A stretch of 53,228 bases of DNA from a virus, in IMG/VR virus record IMGVR_UViG_3300042401_000324, positions 1 to 53,228 of that record; one strand, given 5' to 3'. Within the stretch, counting starts at the first letter, position 1. Each line of letters opens with the position of its first letter. The notes beneath the pieces were generated by a model. It saw only the letters and a program-made list of their open reading frames with translations, was not told the origin of the DNA and made no database searches. A program made the translations under genes and the position numbers. Below are positions 16,032 through 23,733 of the stretch, one piece after another.

Positions 16032-18008
16032 TTAGATTTTGCCTGATGGCTTTGCTGTTGGAGGAATACCTGCTCTACTAGTATTCCAATAGAATGCTTT
16101 TGCGTTCTTTTTGATACTGTCGGGCTTAATATCTACTGTTAGTGCTGTACTAAAACGAGGGTCATTTTTCTGTTTTTCACTAGGGATATAACCTGATGCT
16201 TCCGCCACATCTTGATTTTGTTTTGCTTTTACAAATTGATTAGGTCTTACCATATCCAATCTACGAGGATCATTCATAATGACAGGATCTTTTGTCAGTT
16301 CGCTTTTAGGATTAATCCAAAATCCAACCATTGTTACTTTTAAAGGCAATGCACCTTTTGGGACAACTACTGCTTCTTCAAATTCTCCACCTGCTTTGGC
16401 AGTAGGTTCAGCATATTTCATTTTGGCCTTTGCATTTGCTCTTGCCATTGGATCTGTGTTCTGTGACCGTGCTTCGCCATTTTTCTTAAGGTATGGATTG
16501 AATGACAACCCTTTAATGTTAGTGCTTTGACTTGTACCTAAGGTCTTAAAATTACTTTCAATTGTATTGCGATCCAACACTAGTATTGCATCTCTGCCAA
16601 TTTCGGCCATTTGTTTGGATGCATTTGATCCACTAGCATATCCCCAATCTCTAGTCACGCTTACTGTAGGCAGTTTGGTCTGAGCCGAGGTTGCTGACTG
16701 TGGACCAGTTGCTGATCGAATACTACCAGACGATAGCATTCCTTTAAGACCACTCGCACTTGTAGCGTGATACAAATAATTGCCACCCACTGCTTCATCC
16801 AAGCCTTCCGCCACACCTTGTTTTGGTCCTATATAATATGGACTGGTCAATAACTCGTTGAACCAAGGTATATCTTTATATCCTTCTATTTCTTCTGTGC
16901 GTCTAGGGTTGAAATAGAATCCCTTTAATGTTCCTTTGATTGGCATTGATCCTTTAGGGGCAACAATTACTTCTTCATATTCGTCACCTACAGTTTGTGT
17001 ACCTTGACTTGTACTAAACATTTTGTAATGATTAGCAACGGTAGTACGGTCAAATACTAATATAACTGAATTGCCATCTTTAGTTAAGTTTAAGAAATCT
17101 ACAAAATCGTTTGATTCTGCATATTGTTTTGACCTAGTTGTACTAATTGTAGGGTATTGTGTTTTTGATTTAGTAGATGGTTGTGGGCGATCAGTTGCTT
17201 TAATTATACCTGTACGCAGTATACGCATTATGCCTGCAGGCATTGTAGCGTGATATAGATAATTATCAGTAACAGCTTCATTTACATTAGAATACATACC
17301 ATTCAAACTTAAATGTTTGCTATGTAATCTATCACGTAAATCATATAGTTTTGTAATATAGCCCCTGCTACGTAATGCTTTATATGCTAGATTTTCAGGA
17401 CCAAACTCACCACCTTTATCTAATCCAGCTTGACGATATTGCGTAATCTTCTTCAATACTTTATTAACTTTACCCATATTATCAGAATGTAATGCTGTAT
17501 CAATAATATCCAATAGTTTTATATATTTTGCTTTAGTAGCTGTTTGATCAAAGTTAGCTCTACGCTTAGTTGGCAAACGCAACCATTTTTTATCTTTCAC
17601 ACTATATTCACCTAAGCTAGTTACAGGTTCTGACGCATCCTGTATATATAATTCTACTGGAATTCCATTGATAGTTATATCATGTGAATCATTGTATAAA
17701 TCTTTTTTAGCTTTGAAGAATTCACGGTATACGTCATCATCCGGTAAATCTTTCATATTGACTAAGATATGTAAATCTAAATCGCTATGGTCTGTATAGC
17801 TATAGGCTGCATTACTTCCAGAAACGGTGATATCACGTACATCCAAATCATGTATACCCATTTCCTGCAGGAAGTCTTGTGCTATAGTTTTTAATTGTAG
17901 TTCTACTTCAGGTTGTAGATGTTGCCCACGAAATAATTTACTATTGAGGTTATCGTGAAATGTCACCGCATCTGACATTTTGAATGAATGTAATTCTTTT
18001 AAGTCCAT
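16032..18008 (-). CDS. Nucleotidyltransferase plus two ADP-ribosyltransferase-like domains (658 aa)
   Basis: Domain 1 (about 25-235) is a Pol-beta/MNT-type nucleotidyltransferase: VSGSNAAYSYTDHSDLDLH, with GS at 64-65 and SDLDLH at 75-80, and VELYIQD as the likely third acidic strand. Two homologous domains follow at about 246-368 and 407-567. Each starts YLYHAT, has a second-strand STTR or SVTR, a DR-bearing strand (LVFDRTT / LVLDRNT), and an E-x-E-E strand: EYEEVIVAPKGSMPI and EFEEAVVVPKGALPL. This H/R - S/T - ExE order is that of ADP-ribosyltransferase toxins. Each domain is preceded by a protease-type junction (SNVNEA; QGVAEGLDEA), and QDVAEA precedes the C-terminal tail. The parallel is T4 Alt, a packaged and injected ADP-ribosyltransferase. 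ART activity is inferred. A late box sits 4 nt before the ATG. Confidence 0.62.
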   Translation of the reverse strand: MDLKELHSFKMSDAVTFHDNLNSKLFRGQHLQPEVELQLKTIAQDFLQEMGIHDLDVRDITVSGSNAAYSYTDHSDLDLHILVNMKDLPDDDVYREFFKAKKDLYNDSHDITINGIPVELYIQDASEPVTSLGEYSVKDKKWLRLPTKRRANFDQTATKAKYIKLLDIIDTALHSDNMGKVNKVLKKITQYRQAGLDKGGEFGPENLAYKALRSRGYITKLYDLRDRLHSKHLSLNGMYSNVNEAVTDNYLYHATMPAGIMRILRTGIIKATDRPQPSTKSKTQYPTISTTRSKQYAESNDFVDFLNLTKDGNSVILVFDRTTVANHYKMFSTSQGTQTVGDEYEEVIVAPKGSMPIKGTLKGFYFNPRRTEEIEGYKDIPWFNELLTSPYYIGPKQGVAEGLDEAVGGNYLYHATSASGLKGMLSSGSIRSATGPQSATSAQTKLPTVSVTRDWGYASGSNASKQMAEIGRDAILVLDRNTIESNFKTLGTSQSTNIKGLSFNPYLKKNGEARSQNTDPMARANAKAKMKYAEPTAKAGGEFEEAVVVPKGALPLKVTMVGFWINPKSELTKDPVIMNDPRRLDMVRPNQFVKAKQNQDVAEASGYIPSEKQKNDPRFSTALTVDIKPDSIKKNAKAFYWNTSRAGIPPTAKPSGKI

Positions 18009-18012
18009 AGAG

Positions 18013-18020
18013 TATTTATC
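18013..18020 (-). promoter_or_regulatory. Late-type promoter box GATAAATA at start codon
   Basis: GATAAATA followed by CTCT and the ATG at 18008. With a late start site about six bases downstream, the mRNA would begin at or inside the first codon. If so, translation is leaderless or begins at the internal ATG (codon 11). Confidence 0.5.
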
Positions 18021-18053
18021 AGTAGTTTGATAGTATCACTCAATAAACAATTA

Positions 18054-18764
18054 TCAACTCCAATACTTAGATGAATCCAGCTTATCCCAATATTGCTTGT
18101 TATTACGATTGACAAAATTCTTAACTAGATATTTAGCCATACCAAGATAGCCCATCTTCTTAAATCTACGACTATCTTGTCCAAAATGATGACGAACAAT
18201 TCTGAACTTTTTAGGGCTGTACTTCCTAGACAAGAAATAGTCCTCAGATGTAGCAAAACTTTCAGGGAACCCGCCAAATTCTTCAAACTTATCTCTACGT
18301 GTCAACATAAATGCTCCAACTGCAAAGGGTGAGAAATATTTCAATGCATGGTTAATTGTATTAAAAATAATAAATCCTAGCTTTGCTCTTGGATCCTTAT
18401 CATAACATTTGATGTTTAAGCCAATAAGATCCAATGACTTGGATTCAATCAAATTAACAGCATCCTGTATAACATTATTCTTAAAGAAACGAACATCCGC
18501 GTCAATGAATAAGATATATGGTGTTGTGACTAATTTAGCACCATTGTTCTTAGCAATAGACACAGGGCCGCCATCGATGATTTCAACATTTAATAAACTA
18601 CTGTTATCCTTAATAACCTGTCTAGTATTGTCGGTAGAACAATCTGCAATGATAACTTTGGTATCACCAATATCTTGACCACGCAGTGAATCTAACAAAT
18701 GATGGATGTAATTTTCCTCGTTTTTACAAGGTACTACGATAGTAATTTTATCACTTAGTTTCAT
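18054..18764 (-). CDS. Glycosyltransferase family 2
   Basis: A 236-aa GT-A fold enzyme. IVVPCKNEENYI near residue 10 and DCSTDNT near 41 form the nucleotide-sugar pocket. FIDADVRFF (DAD at 88-90) is the metal-binding DxD. The acceptor half includes TRRDKFEEFGGFPE and ATSEDYFLSRK, the usual 'ED' region near the catalytic base. No membrane helix is evident; the short C-terminal part (YLGMAKYLVKNFV) could associate peripherally. Adjacent LpxH-like and second glycosyltransferase genes suggest a set that modifies host envelope sugars or the virion. The start follows a GAAGGAAAG region. About 70 nt upstream of it contain no gene. Confidence 0.85.
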   Translation of the reverse strand: MKLSDKITIVVPCKNEENYIHHLLDSLRGQDIGDTKVIIADCSTDNTRQVIKDNSSLLNVEIIDGGPVSIAKNNGAKLVTTPYILFIDADVRFFKNNVIQDAVNLIESKSLDLIGLNIKCYDKDPRAKLGFIIFNTINHALKYFSPFAVGAFMLTRRDKFEEFGGFPESFATSEDYFLSRKYSPKKFRIVRHHFGQDSRRFKKMGYLGMAKYLVKNFVNRNNKQYWDKLDSSKYWS

Positions 18765-18836
18765 TTTTTAACACACTTTCCTTCAATTTTGAATTGATTA
18801 AACTTTAACCAATATGTCATGCTCTGTAGACTTTGT

Positions 18837-19679
18837 TCACACGACAACTTGTCTTGGAACATCAACTCCACTCTCGCCGGTATGTCTTTTGGTTCGTTCA
18901 TATGAACTGCTAATATTATCAGTATCCACATTGTCCTTCTCCTTAGTCCAGGTAACTATTTCCCAACGTCCAGTATGATGTTCAACTAATGCTGTGCAGG
19001 ATTCTACCCAGTCACCATCATTCATATATGTGACACCATCTATTTCTTTTATTTCAGCGTGGTGTATGTGGCCACATATAACACCATCAAAGCCACGTTT
19101 TCTACAATAGCCTGCTAGATTTTTTTCAAACTGAAACATGAAATCTATGGCTTTTTTTACTTTGTATTTAAGGTATTTGCTAAGACTAAAGTACCCAAAA
19201 CCAAAACGATGACGTATCCAATTAAATTTGCTATTAAGCGATAAAATGAAATCATAAGCTTTGTCTCCTAAAAATGATATCCACGGCGCTAACCTTGTGA
19301 TGCCATCAAACAAGTCACCGTGTGTTACTAAATAGTGCTTACCATCAGCACCTATATGTTCTATTTGATTATGAATTTCTATTAGACCAAAACTAAATCC
19401 ATACGGGATCATTGGTCTAAGAAACTCATCGTGATTGCCTGCTATGTAAACGACTCGGGTGCCACGCTTGGCATGCCCTAGTACACGACGAACAACATTG
19501 GTATGACTCTGTTTCCAACGCCATTTGTTTTGTTGTATGCGCCATGCATCTATTATATCTCCTACAAGATATAGTGTGTCACAACTATTATGCTTAAGAA
19601 AGTTATTAAGTTTATCTGCCTGACTATCTCTAGTACCAAGATGAACATCACTGATAAAGATAGTGCGATACTTTTTCAT
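18837..19679 (-). CDS. LpxH-like calcineurin-family metallophosphoesterase
   Basis: A 280-aa protein with all metallophosphoesterase motifs: SDVHLG (D11, H13), VGDIID (D41), AGNHDE (N82, H83), THGDLFDG (H120) and CGHIHHA, then a terminal YMNDGDWVESC. This longer arrangement, with a helical insert between THGD and GHIHH, is that of the UDP-2,3-diacylglucosamine diphosphatase relatives (LpxH/LpxH2) found in Gram-negative bacteria. LpxH acts in lipid A synthesis. A phage copy could redirect outer-membrane lipid metabolism, or may have a different substrate. A late box AATAAATA lies four bases before the ATG and an intrinsic terminator of the upstream gene precedes it, so it is its own transcription unit. 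Confidence 0.82.
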   Translation of the reverse strand: MKKYRTIFISDVHLGTRDSQADKLNNFLKHNSCDTLYLVGDIIDAWRIQQNKWRWKQSHTNVVRRVLGHAKRGTRVVYIAGNHDEFLRPMIPYGFSFGLIEIHNQIEHIGADGKHYLVTHGDLFDGITRLAPWISFLGDKAYDFILSLNSKFNWIRHRFGFGYFSLSKYLKYKVKKAIDFMFQFEKNLAGYCRKRGFDGVICGHIHHAEIKEIDGVTYMNDGDWVESCTALVEHHTGRWEIVTWTKEKDNVDTDNISSSYERTKRHTGESGVDVPRQVVV

Positions 19680-19683
19680 CTTG

Positions 19684-19691
19684 TATTTATT
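19684..19691 (-). promoter_or_regulatory. Late-type promoter box AATAAATA at start codon
   Basis: AATAAATA followed by CAAG and the ATG at 19679 (minus strand). No Shine-Dalgarno sequence is visible between box and start. Confidence 0.45.
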
Positions 19692-19730
19692 TAGAATAGT
19701 ATGTCAAATATGTGACAACATATCCATTAA

Positions 19731-19750
19731 AAAGCCCCTTTCGGGGCTTT
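19731..19750 (-). terminator. Intrinsic terminator after the 318-aa glycosyltransferase
   Basis: Perfect hairpin AAAGCCCC-GAAA-GGGGCTTT on the minus strand, followed by TT. It lies directly downstream of the stop codon at 19752, a classical rho-independent terminator. Confidence 0.9.
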
Positions 19751-19751
19751 A

Positions 19752-20708
19752 TTATGCGGCAGTAACTTTTTTAATTTCATTACCGTCTTTATCGGTAAAC
19801 TTCATTCCGAATTTTTCTTGCTGTTCTTGTAGGAACATAGGTCCAATTGTTCTCATCAAGTGTTCTTGATTTTCTTGACAGAAAACATAACTACCACTAT
19901 GACGTAATAGAACACGCTTATCCATCCAAATCTTACCGCCTATGTCACGCCAATTTTCACAGAATGTCCAGTCTTCACTGTAGTAACGATTCTGACGAAC
20001 TGCTGTATCAAAGTAGGTCTTTAAGTGTTGGTCATACTTTGGATCTAAACCAATATCGTTTTTATATTGCTTAACAGCAGGGTGAGATTTTAATTTCTCA
20101 AATACATGTTTCTTCATTAATAAGAAACCTGTACCAGCTTTAGATACTTCTTGTAATCCATCTGATCCTTCTTCAGCACCTTCAAAGCCGTTAACAACCC
20201 ATTTAATTGGCATAGTCTTCATTGGGTATAGTCCACCGATGACATCAACGTCACGGTTTAATAATACTAATAGATGCCATGGCTCCCAACCAATGTCAGC
20301 GTCAACAAAGAATAAATGTGTTGCGTCTGGCATATCTAGGAACTTAGCAGTTAGTGTATTACGGGCACGACTGATAAGACTTTCGTTAACCATTGTTTCT
20401 AATGTCCAATCAATACCAAGTTGCCGGGCTGTGTTAGCCCACTTGATGAATGACATGAATGTTGATTCAGTTAGCATACCACCATAGCAAGGCATAGCGA
20501 TATGTACTTTAGTAGTTTTTAGGAAGTCTACATTAACCTGAACTTGACCGGCTGCAGGAGCCTGTTGTTGTTCTTTTGCAGCCTGTTCAGCAATTTCCTG
20601 TACTTTTTCTACAGGGACTGTTTTTTCTGACTTGCTTGCTTTAGTTGTTTTGGGTGCTTTAGCTGCCGCTTTAGCGACTGTTGATTCAGATGTTTTCTTT
20701 GTTGCCAT
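19752..20708 (-). CDS. GT-A type glycosyltransferase with Lys/Ala-rich leader
   Basis: A 318-aa protein. Residues 1-60 are a low-complexity Lys/Ala/Thr then Gln-rich segment (KAAAKAPKTTKASKSEK, QQQAPAAGQ), likely unstructured. The enzyme domain starts at VHIAMPCYGGMLTE (about 68-81). It continues with a conserved SLISRARNTLTAKFL and the DxD strand HLFFVDADIGW (DAD at 136-138), then GGLYPMK and a C-terminal SEDWTFCENWRDIGG. This pattern is that of small GT-A enzymes common in aquatic phages. Substrate is unknown. It has a good AAGAGGAT ribosome site, its own terminator downstream, and a TTGACC box about 45 nt upstream that may be an early -35 element. Confidence 0.75.
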   Translation of the reverse strand: MATKKTSESTVAKAAAKAPKTTKASKSEKTVPVEKVQEIAEQAAKEQQQAPAAGQVQVNVDFLKTTKVHIAMPCYGGMLTESTFMSFIKWANTARQLGIDWTLETMVNESLISRARNTLTAKFLDMPDATHLFFVDADIGWEPWHLLVLLNRDVDVIGGLYPMKTMPIKWVVNGFEGAEEGSDGLQEVSKAGTGFLLMKKHVFEKLKSHPAVKQYKNDIGLDPKYDQHLKTYFDTAVRQNRYYSEDWTFCENWRDIGGKIWMDKRVLLRHSGSYVFCQENQEHLMRTIGPMFLQEQQEKFGMKFTDKDGNEIKKVTAA

Positions 20709-20759
20709 TTTATCCTCTTGTTTAGATACTATTATTTACATCAAAACAAGGGGGTCAAA

Positions 20760-21887
20760 TTATTTTTCTTCTAAATAATCCACGCTTTCGGTAACCTTAA
20801 TTTCTTTCATAACCTTATCAACAGATTTAAATGAGAAATCTGTTTGTTTAAACTGTGGATATTTTTGTATAGCCTTCTTTATAAACTTGTCGTATATTGA
20901 ATAAGGGATATCAGTTGCAACAAGTAAAGAGGGTTTACCTGTAGTATGTCTTACATAGATATTAACTTTATTAGGGCGCCCAAGACGTTGAACAAAAGGT
21001 CCTTCAGCAATTTCTTCGCCTTCCGCCAAACCTTGTTTTACTGTTTTATAGGCACTCTGTAGCACAAACATATATTCTTTATCTGTTATATCTGATAATA
21101 TACCTTCAACTGCTGTATTAAAAAACTCATCACCTGCTATCATATTCATAGCATGTATCATGCCCAATTCATAGACATTTTTTTGTTTTGCTACTTGTAT
21201 AGCAATTTCTAATAGTTTTCTTATTCTACGATTTCTATCATTCTCGCCGCCACCTCTGTCGTCACTCGGTGGGGCAAATTCATTTAATGATCCTTCTGAC
21301 AATTCATTACCCATACTCATATCCAACATTTTAACAACATTAGCGGCTAGTTTAGGGTTCTTTTGTGTAACAGGGTATAAACTCATAACCATTGCTGTTT
21401 TACGCTTATCATTCAATGTAGGCCATGCATTACGTATTTCTGTTGCACTTGTAATGCCGGGACCAAACTCTACTGTAGGTAAGTAAGCAATATATGCTTG
21501 TTTACCAAATGGTTGTACATTCTTACCTGTCCATGGCTGAAAATATGCAGGCGTACCATCTTTCTTTGTACCACCTGGTTTAGGACTTTCATTACGATCC
21601 TTCTCACTACGAACAAAGATTAACACATCTTCTTCGGGATTATATTGATCGGTTATTTCTCTAGGTTGAAAGGGACTTTTAACTTGAACAAAGTGTTTGT
21701 CAGCTACGCCTGCAAGCTTTGCTAGTTTCTCTTTAATGGCAAAAGGAAATGGTCTTGTTTTTGTATCATTAGTGGCGGCTACATACGTATCAGCATTATT
21801 AAAGGCTGCTATAGCACTCTTATATAGTGCGGCATGTCCTGCATGAAACGGATGAAAGCCTCCTGGCATAATGACAATATTTCTCAT
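20760..21887 (-). CDS. HxGH nucleotidyltransferase (NMNAT-like) fused to modular tail
   Basis: I choose ATG at 21887 (375 aa, MRNIVIMPGGFHPFHAGH...), one base after the upstream stop, over the frame's start at 21926. HPFHAGH at residues 12-18 is the nucleotide-binding HxGH motif, and SATEIR matches the C-terminal motif SSTxIR of cytidylyl- and adenylyl-transferases such as NadD, NadM and CoaD. The domain ends near residue 200. Then come protease-type junctions (ELSEGSLNEFAPP), a helical module (RKLLEIAIQVAKQKNVYELG), QGLAEGEEIAEG, and a C-terminal alpha/beta module (VNIYVRHTTGKPSLLVATDI). A catalytic enzyme with these junctions suggests a packaged, cut product that could act on NAD or nucleotide pools early in infection. 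Confidence 0.68.
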   Translation of the reverse strand: MRNIVIMPGGFHPFHAGHAALYKSAIAAFNNADTYVAATNDTKTRPFPFAIKEKLAKLAGVADKHFVQVKSPFQPREITDQYNPEEDVLIFVRSEKDRNESPKPGGTKKDGTPAYFQPWTGKNVQPFGKQAYIAYLPTVEFGPGITSATEIRNAWPTLNDKRKTAMVMSLYPVTQKNPKLAANVVKMLDMSMGNELSEGSLNEFAPPSDDRGGGENDRNRRIRKLLEIAIQVAKQKNVYELGMIHAMNMIAGDEFFNTAVEGILSDITDKEYMFVLQSAYKTVKQGLAEGEEIAEGPFVQRLGRPNKVNIYVRHTTGKPSLLVATDIPYSIYDKFIKKAIQKYPQFKQTDFSFKSVDKVMKEIKVTESVDYLEEK

Positions 21888-21888
21888 T

Positions 21889-22410
21889 TTATTTTCCAGG
21901 AGGATTATAAGTCTGTTCGTATTCAACTTTTGCTACACGATAATAACCAGCATCCCCGTCTTTAACTAAGTAATCACCCGGTTTCATTATCATACTTTCT
22001 CCCCAAGGAGCAGTAAAAGTAATAGGTTGTTGACCTGTGTATAACGCTACTAACCGAGGACCTTGTTCCGGAATAACTACACCACCCATAGTACCATCGT
22101 ATAGTTTAGGAAATTTAGCACCCTTAACTACATAATTTTCTCTACTAGGACCAGACATAATAATATCGTTTGGTAACGCAACATTCTGTGTTTCTTTACC
22201 ATCGCTAGTAATAGTAACAACAGGTTGTTCTTGTGCTGAAACAGTATAAGTCATTGCTGGCATTTTACCAGGAACTCCATCTTTAACAAATTTATATTGT
22301 TTTGGTTGTTTACGGGTAGGTAAAAATTTTAATTGACTTGCAACTTGACTAATATCAACTGTATTCTCGTTTATAATATCTATATATTTTCTAAAAATAT
22401 CGGTACTCAT
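21889..22410 (-). CDS. Virion-associated-type protein with INE site, 173 aa
   Basis: It begins MSTDIFRKYIDIINENTVDI. An (I)-x-E site at about residue 15 resembles a capsid-targeting leader. The middle is beta-rich (TYTVSAQEQPVVTITSDGK). The C-terminal unit APWGESMIMKPGDYLVKDGD then YYRVAKVEYEQTYN resembles a small 'PGDYLV' module that I have seen attached to phage and bacterial modular proteins but cannot name. The stop is one base before the NMNAT-like start, so the two are coupled. I infer an internal head protein; function is unknown. Confidence 0.55.
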   Translation of the reverse strand: MSTDIFRKYIDIINENTVDISQVASQLKFLPTRKQPKQYKFVKDGVPGKMPAMTYTVSAQEQPVVTITSDGKETQNVALPNDIIMSGPSRENYVVKGAKFPKLYDGTMGGVVIPEQGPRLVALYTGQQPITFTAPWGESMIMKPGDYLVKDGDAGYYRVAKVEYEQTYNPPGK

Positions 22411-22421
22411 TTTAAATTTCC

Positions 22422-22808
22422 TTAATAACTTAACTTTACAAAATTAACTACACCACCTTCAAAGTCTACGACCTTTGCTCTCATATATACAAAATTACCA
22501 TTTATATTTGTGTATACTGAGGCATTACTTGCAATTTGCGGAGCAGAGTTAGCTGCCGCATTTGCGTTAGCTGTTAATTCATATACTTTGAACCAATCAG
22601 TACTACTTGGGGTTGTAGCTAAACTAGCTTCTATTGTAATATTACCAGTACAGTTTGTTACGTTGATATTAACTGTTTGTAATGAACGAGGTGCAATAAT
22701 GTATGACGCACCGGGTTGGCTGTTACCGGTAACAGTGTAGGGTGCTCCATTGCCTGGATTAACATATGCTGTTTGCGGCAATAGGATAAGAGTAGTTGTT
22801 TGGCTCAT
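22422..22808 (-). CDS. Small beta-rich protein, probably structural, 128 aa
   Basis: A 128-aa beta-sandwich-like protein: repeated T/V/N-rich strands (QTVNINVTNCTGNITIEASL, VYMRAKVVDFEGGVVNFVKL) with an Ala/Asn-rich loop (TANANAAANSAPQIASNA). Composition resembles small decorating or fibre proteins of aquatic phages. There is no signal peptide or catalytic motif. The start overlaps the stop of a 54-aa gene (TAATG), and both lie under a GATAAATA box, so expression is late. No family is recognised. Confidence 0.6.
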   Translation of the reverse strand: MSQTTTLILLPQTAYVNPGNGAPYTVTGNSQPGASYIIAPRSLQTVNINVTNCTGNITIEASLATTPSSTDWFKVYELTANANAAANSAPQIASNASVYTNINGNFVYMRAKVVDFEGGVVNFVKLSY

Positions 22809-22972
22809 TATGCTTTTACAACCTCAACAACTACACTATCACCAATTAATTCTTGGGCAACTTGTTCTAAAGCCGCTTGGATATCAGGACTAGTAATACT
22901 AGTACCTGAATCGTTGTCTTTTACTATTTTACTAAAAGTGATTACGATTGATTCTGTTACAATCTTTGCCAT
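22808..22972 (-). CDS. Small late protein, 54 aa
   Basis: A short gene found by reading the minus strand: ATG at 22972, stop TAA at 22808-22810, product MAKIVTESIVITFSKIVKDN then GTSITSPDIQAALEQVAQEL and a C-terminal VVVEVVKA. Support comes from a GGAG ribosome site 9 nt before the ATG, a GATAAATA box at 22997-23004, and coupling (TAATG) to the following 128-aa gene. It looks like a small alpha/beta protein. Function is unknown. Confidence 0.65.
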   Translation of the reverse strand: MAKIVTESIVITFSKIVKDNDSGTSITSPDIQAALEQVAQELIGDSVVVEVVKA

Positions 22973-22996
22973 GGTAAATACTCCATTTTATTAGAG

Positions 22997-23004
22997 TATT
23001 TATC
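22997..23004 (-). promoter_or_regulatory. Late-type promoter box GATAAATA
   Basis: GATAAATA on the minus strand, 24 bases before the ATG at 22972, with a GGAG ribosome site in the leader. It drives the 54-aa and 128-aa genes and possibly the modular genes after them. Confidence 0.6.
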
Positions 23005-23007
23005 ATT

Positions 23008-23733
23008 TTAGATAGGATCAGGACGTTTTTCTAATTTATAGCGTTTTCCGAGATAATCTCCGTACATTATTGCTAGATAGCTTAATGTACTTTCATTATC
23101 ATAATCAATGAAATGTGTAGGACTAGTAAAACGATATCTCCAAGTATGTTGATTTGTAGTAAGTAATGCACCTAGTAACCAATTTTTTAATGAATTACAG
23201 GGATATAAGCTAGGAGTACGTTTTAACAAATCATCAAGTTGTGGTACTAAATCACCCTTAACTATCTTAGATTTCAAATATACTCTAAACTTATGCTTAG
23301 GCTCATTAACAAATGATTTTACACCCACAAAATTGTTTGTTTGTACCTGAGTATAATCATATTCTAATTCAGGTTTGATGTTTTCAATATTTTTCAAAAA
23401 AGATAAGTCATTGCTAAAAACAGATGCATGATTCCATTCTAAACGAACCGTTGCTTTACCATCCTTTTTAACACTATTACGTAACTCTATTAACTGTTTA
23501 AGTGCTTCTAGATTTTCAGTAACTATTGGTCTATCTTCTGCTCTAATAACTCGCCAACCACTAGTAGCATTATATCTTTTCATCAAGCCATCAACTTTAT
23601 TCTCATTAATGATATATCTAATACTGGGCATTACAAATCTTAACCGATAATTGAACTTATTATAATATTCAGTATCTCGGTAATCGTAATAATCTATACC
23701 CGGTACATCATTGACTGATTTCAATAATCCCAT
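23008..23733 (-). CDS. Conserved-type hypothetical protein, 241 aa
   Basis: I choose ATG at 23733 (MGLLKSVNDVPGIDYYDYRD), which has GGAG five bases upstream, over a TTG at 23742. The gene overlaps the end of clpA by 26 bases in another frame, indicating tight coupling. The protein is rich in aromatic and basic residues (YNKFNYRLRFVMPSIRYI, HKFRVYLKSKIVKGD, TWRYRFTSPTHFIDY) and looks like a globular alpha/beta protein. No motif is recognised. Cotranscription with clpA suggests a related or adaptor-like role, but that is speculation. Confidence 0.75.
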   Translation of the reverse strand: MGLLKSVNDVPGIDYYDYRDTEYYNKFNYRLRFVMPSIRYIINENKVDGLMKRYNATSGWRVIRAEDRPIVTENLEALKQLIELRNSVKKDGKATVRLEWNHASVFSNDLSFLKNIENIKPELEYDYTQVQTNNFVGVKSFVNEPKHKFRVYLKSKIVKGDLVPQLDDLLKRTPSLYPCNSLKNWLLGALLTTNQHTWRYRFTSPTHFIDYDNESTLSYLAIMYGDYLGKRYKLEKRPDPI

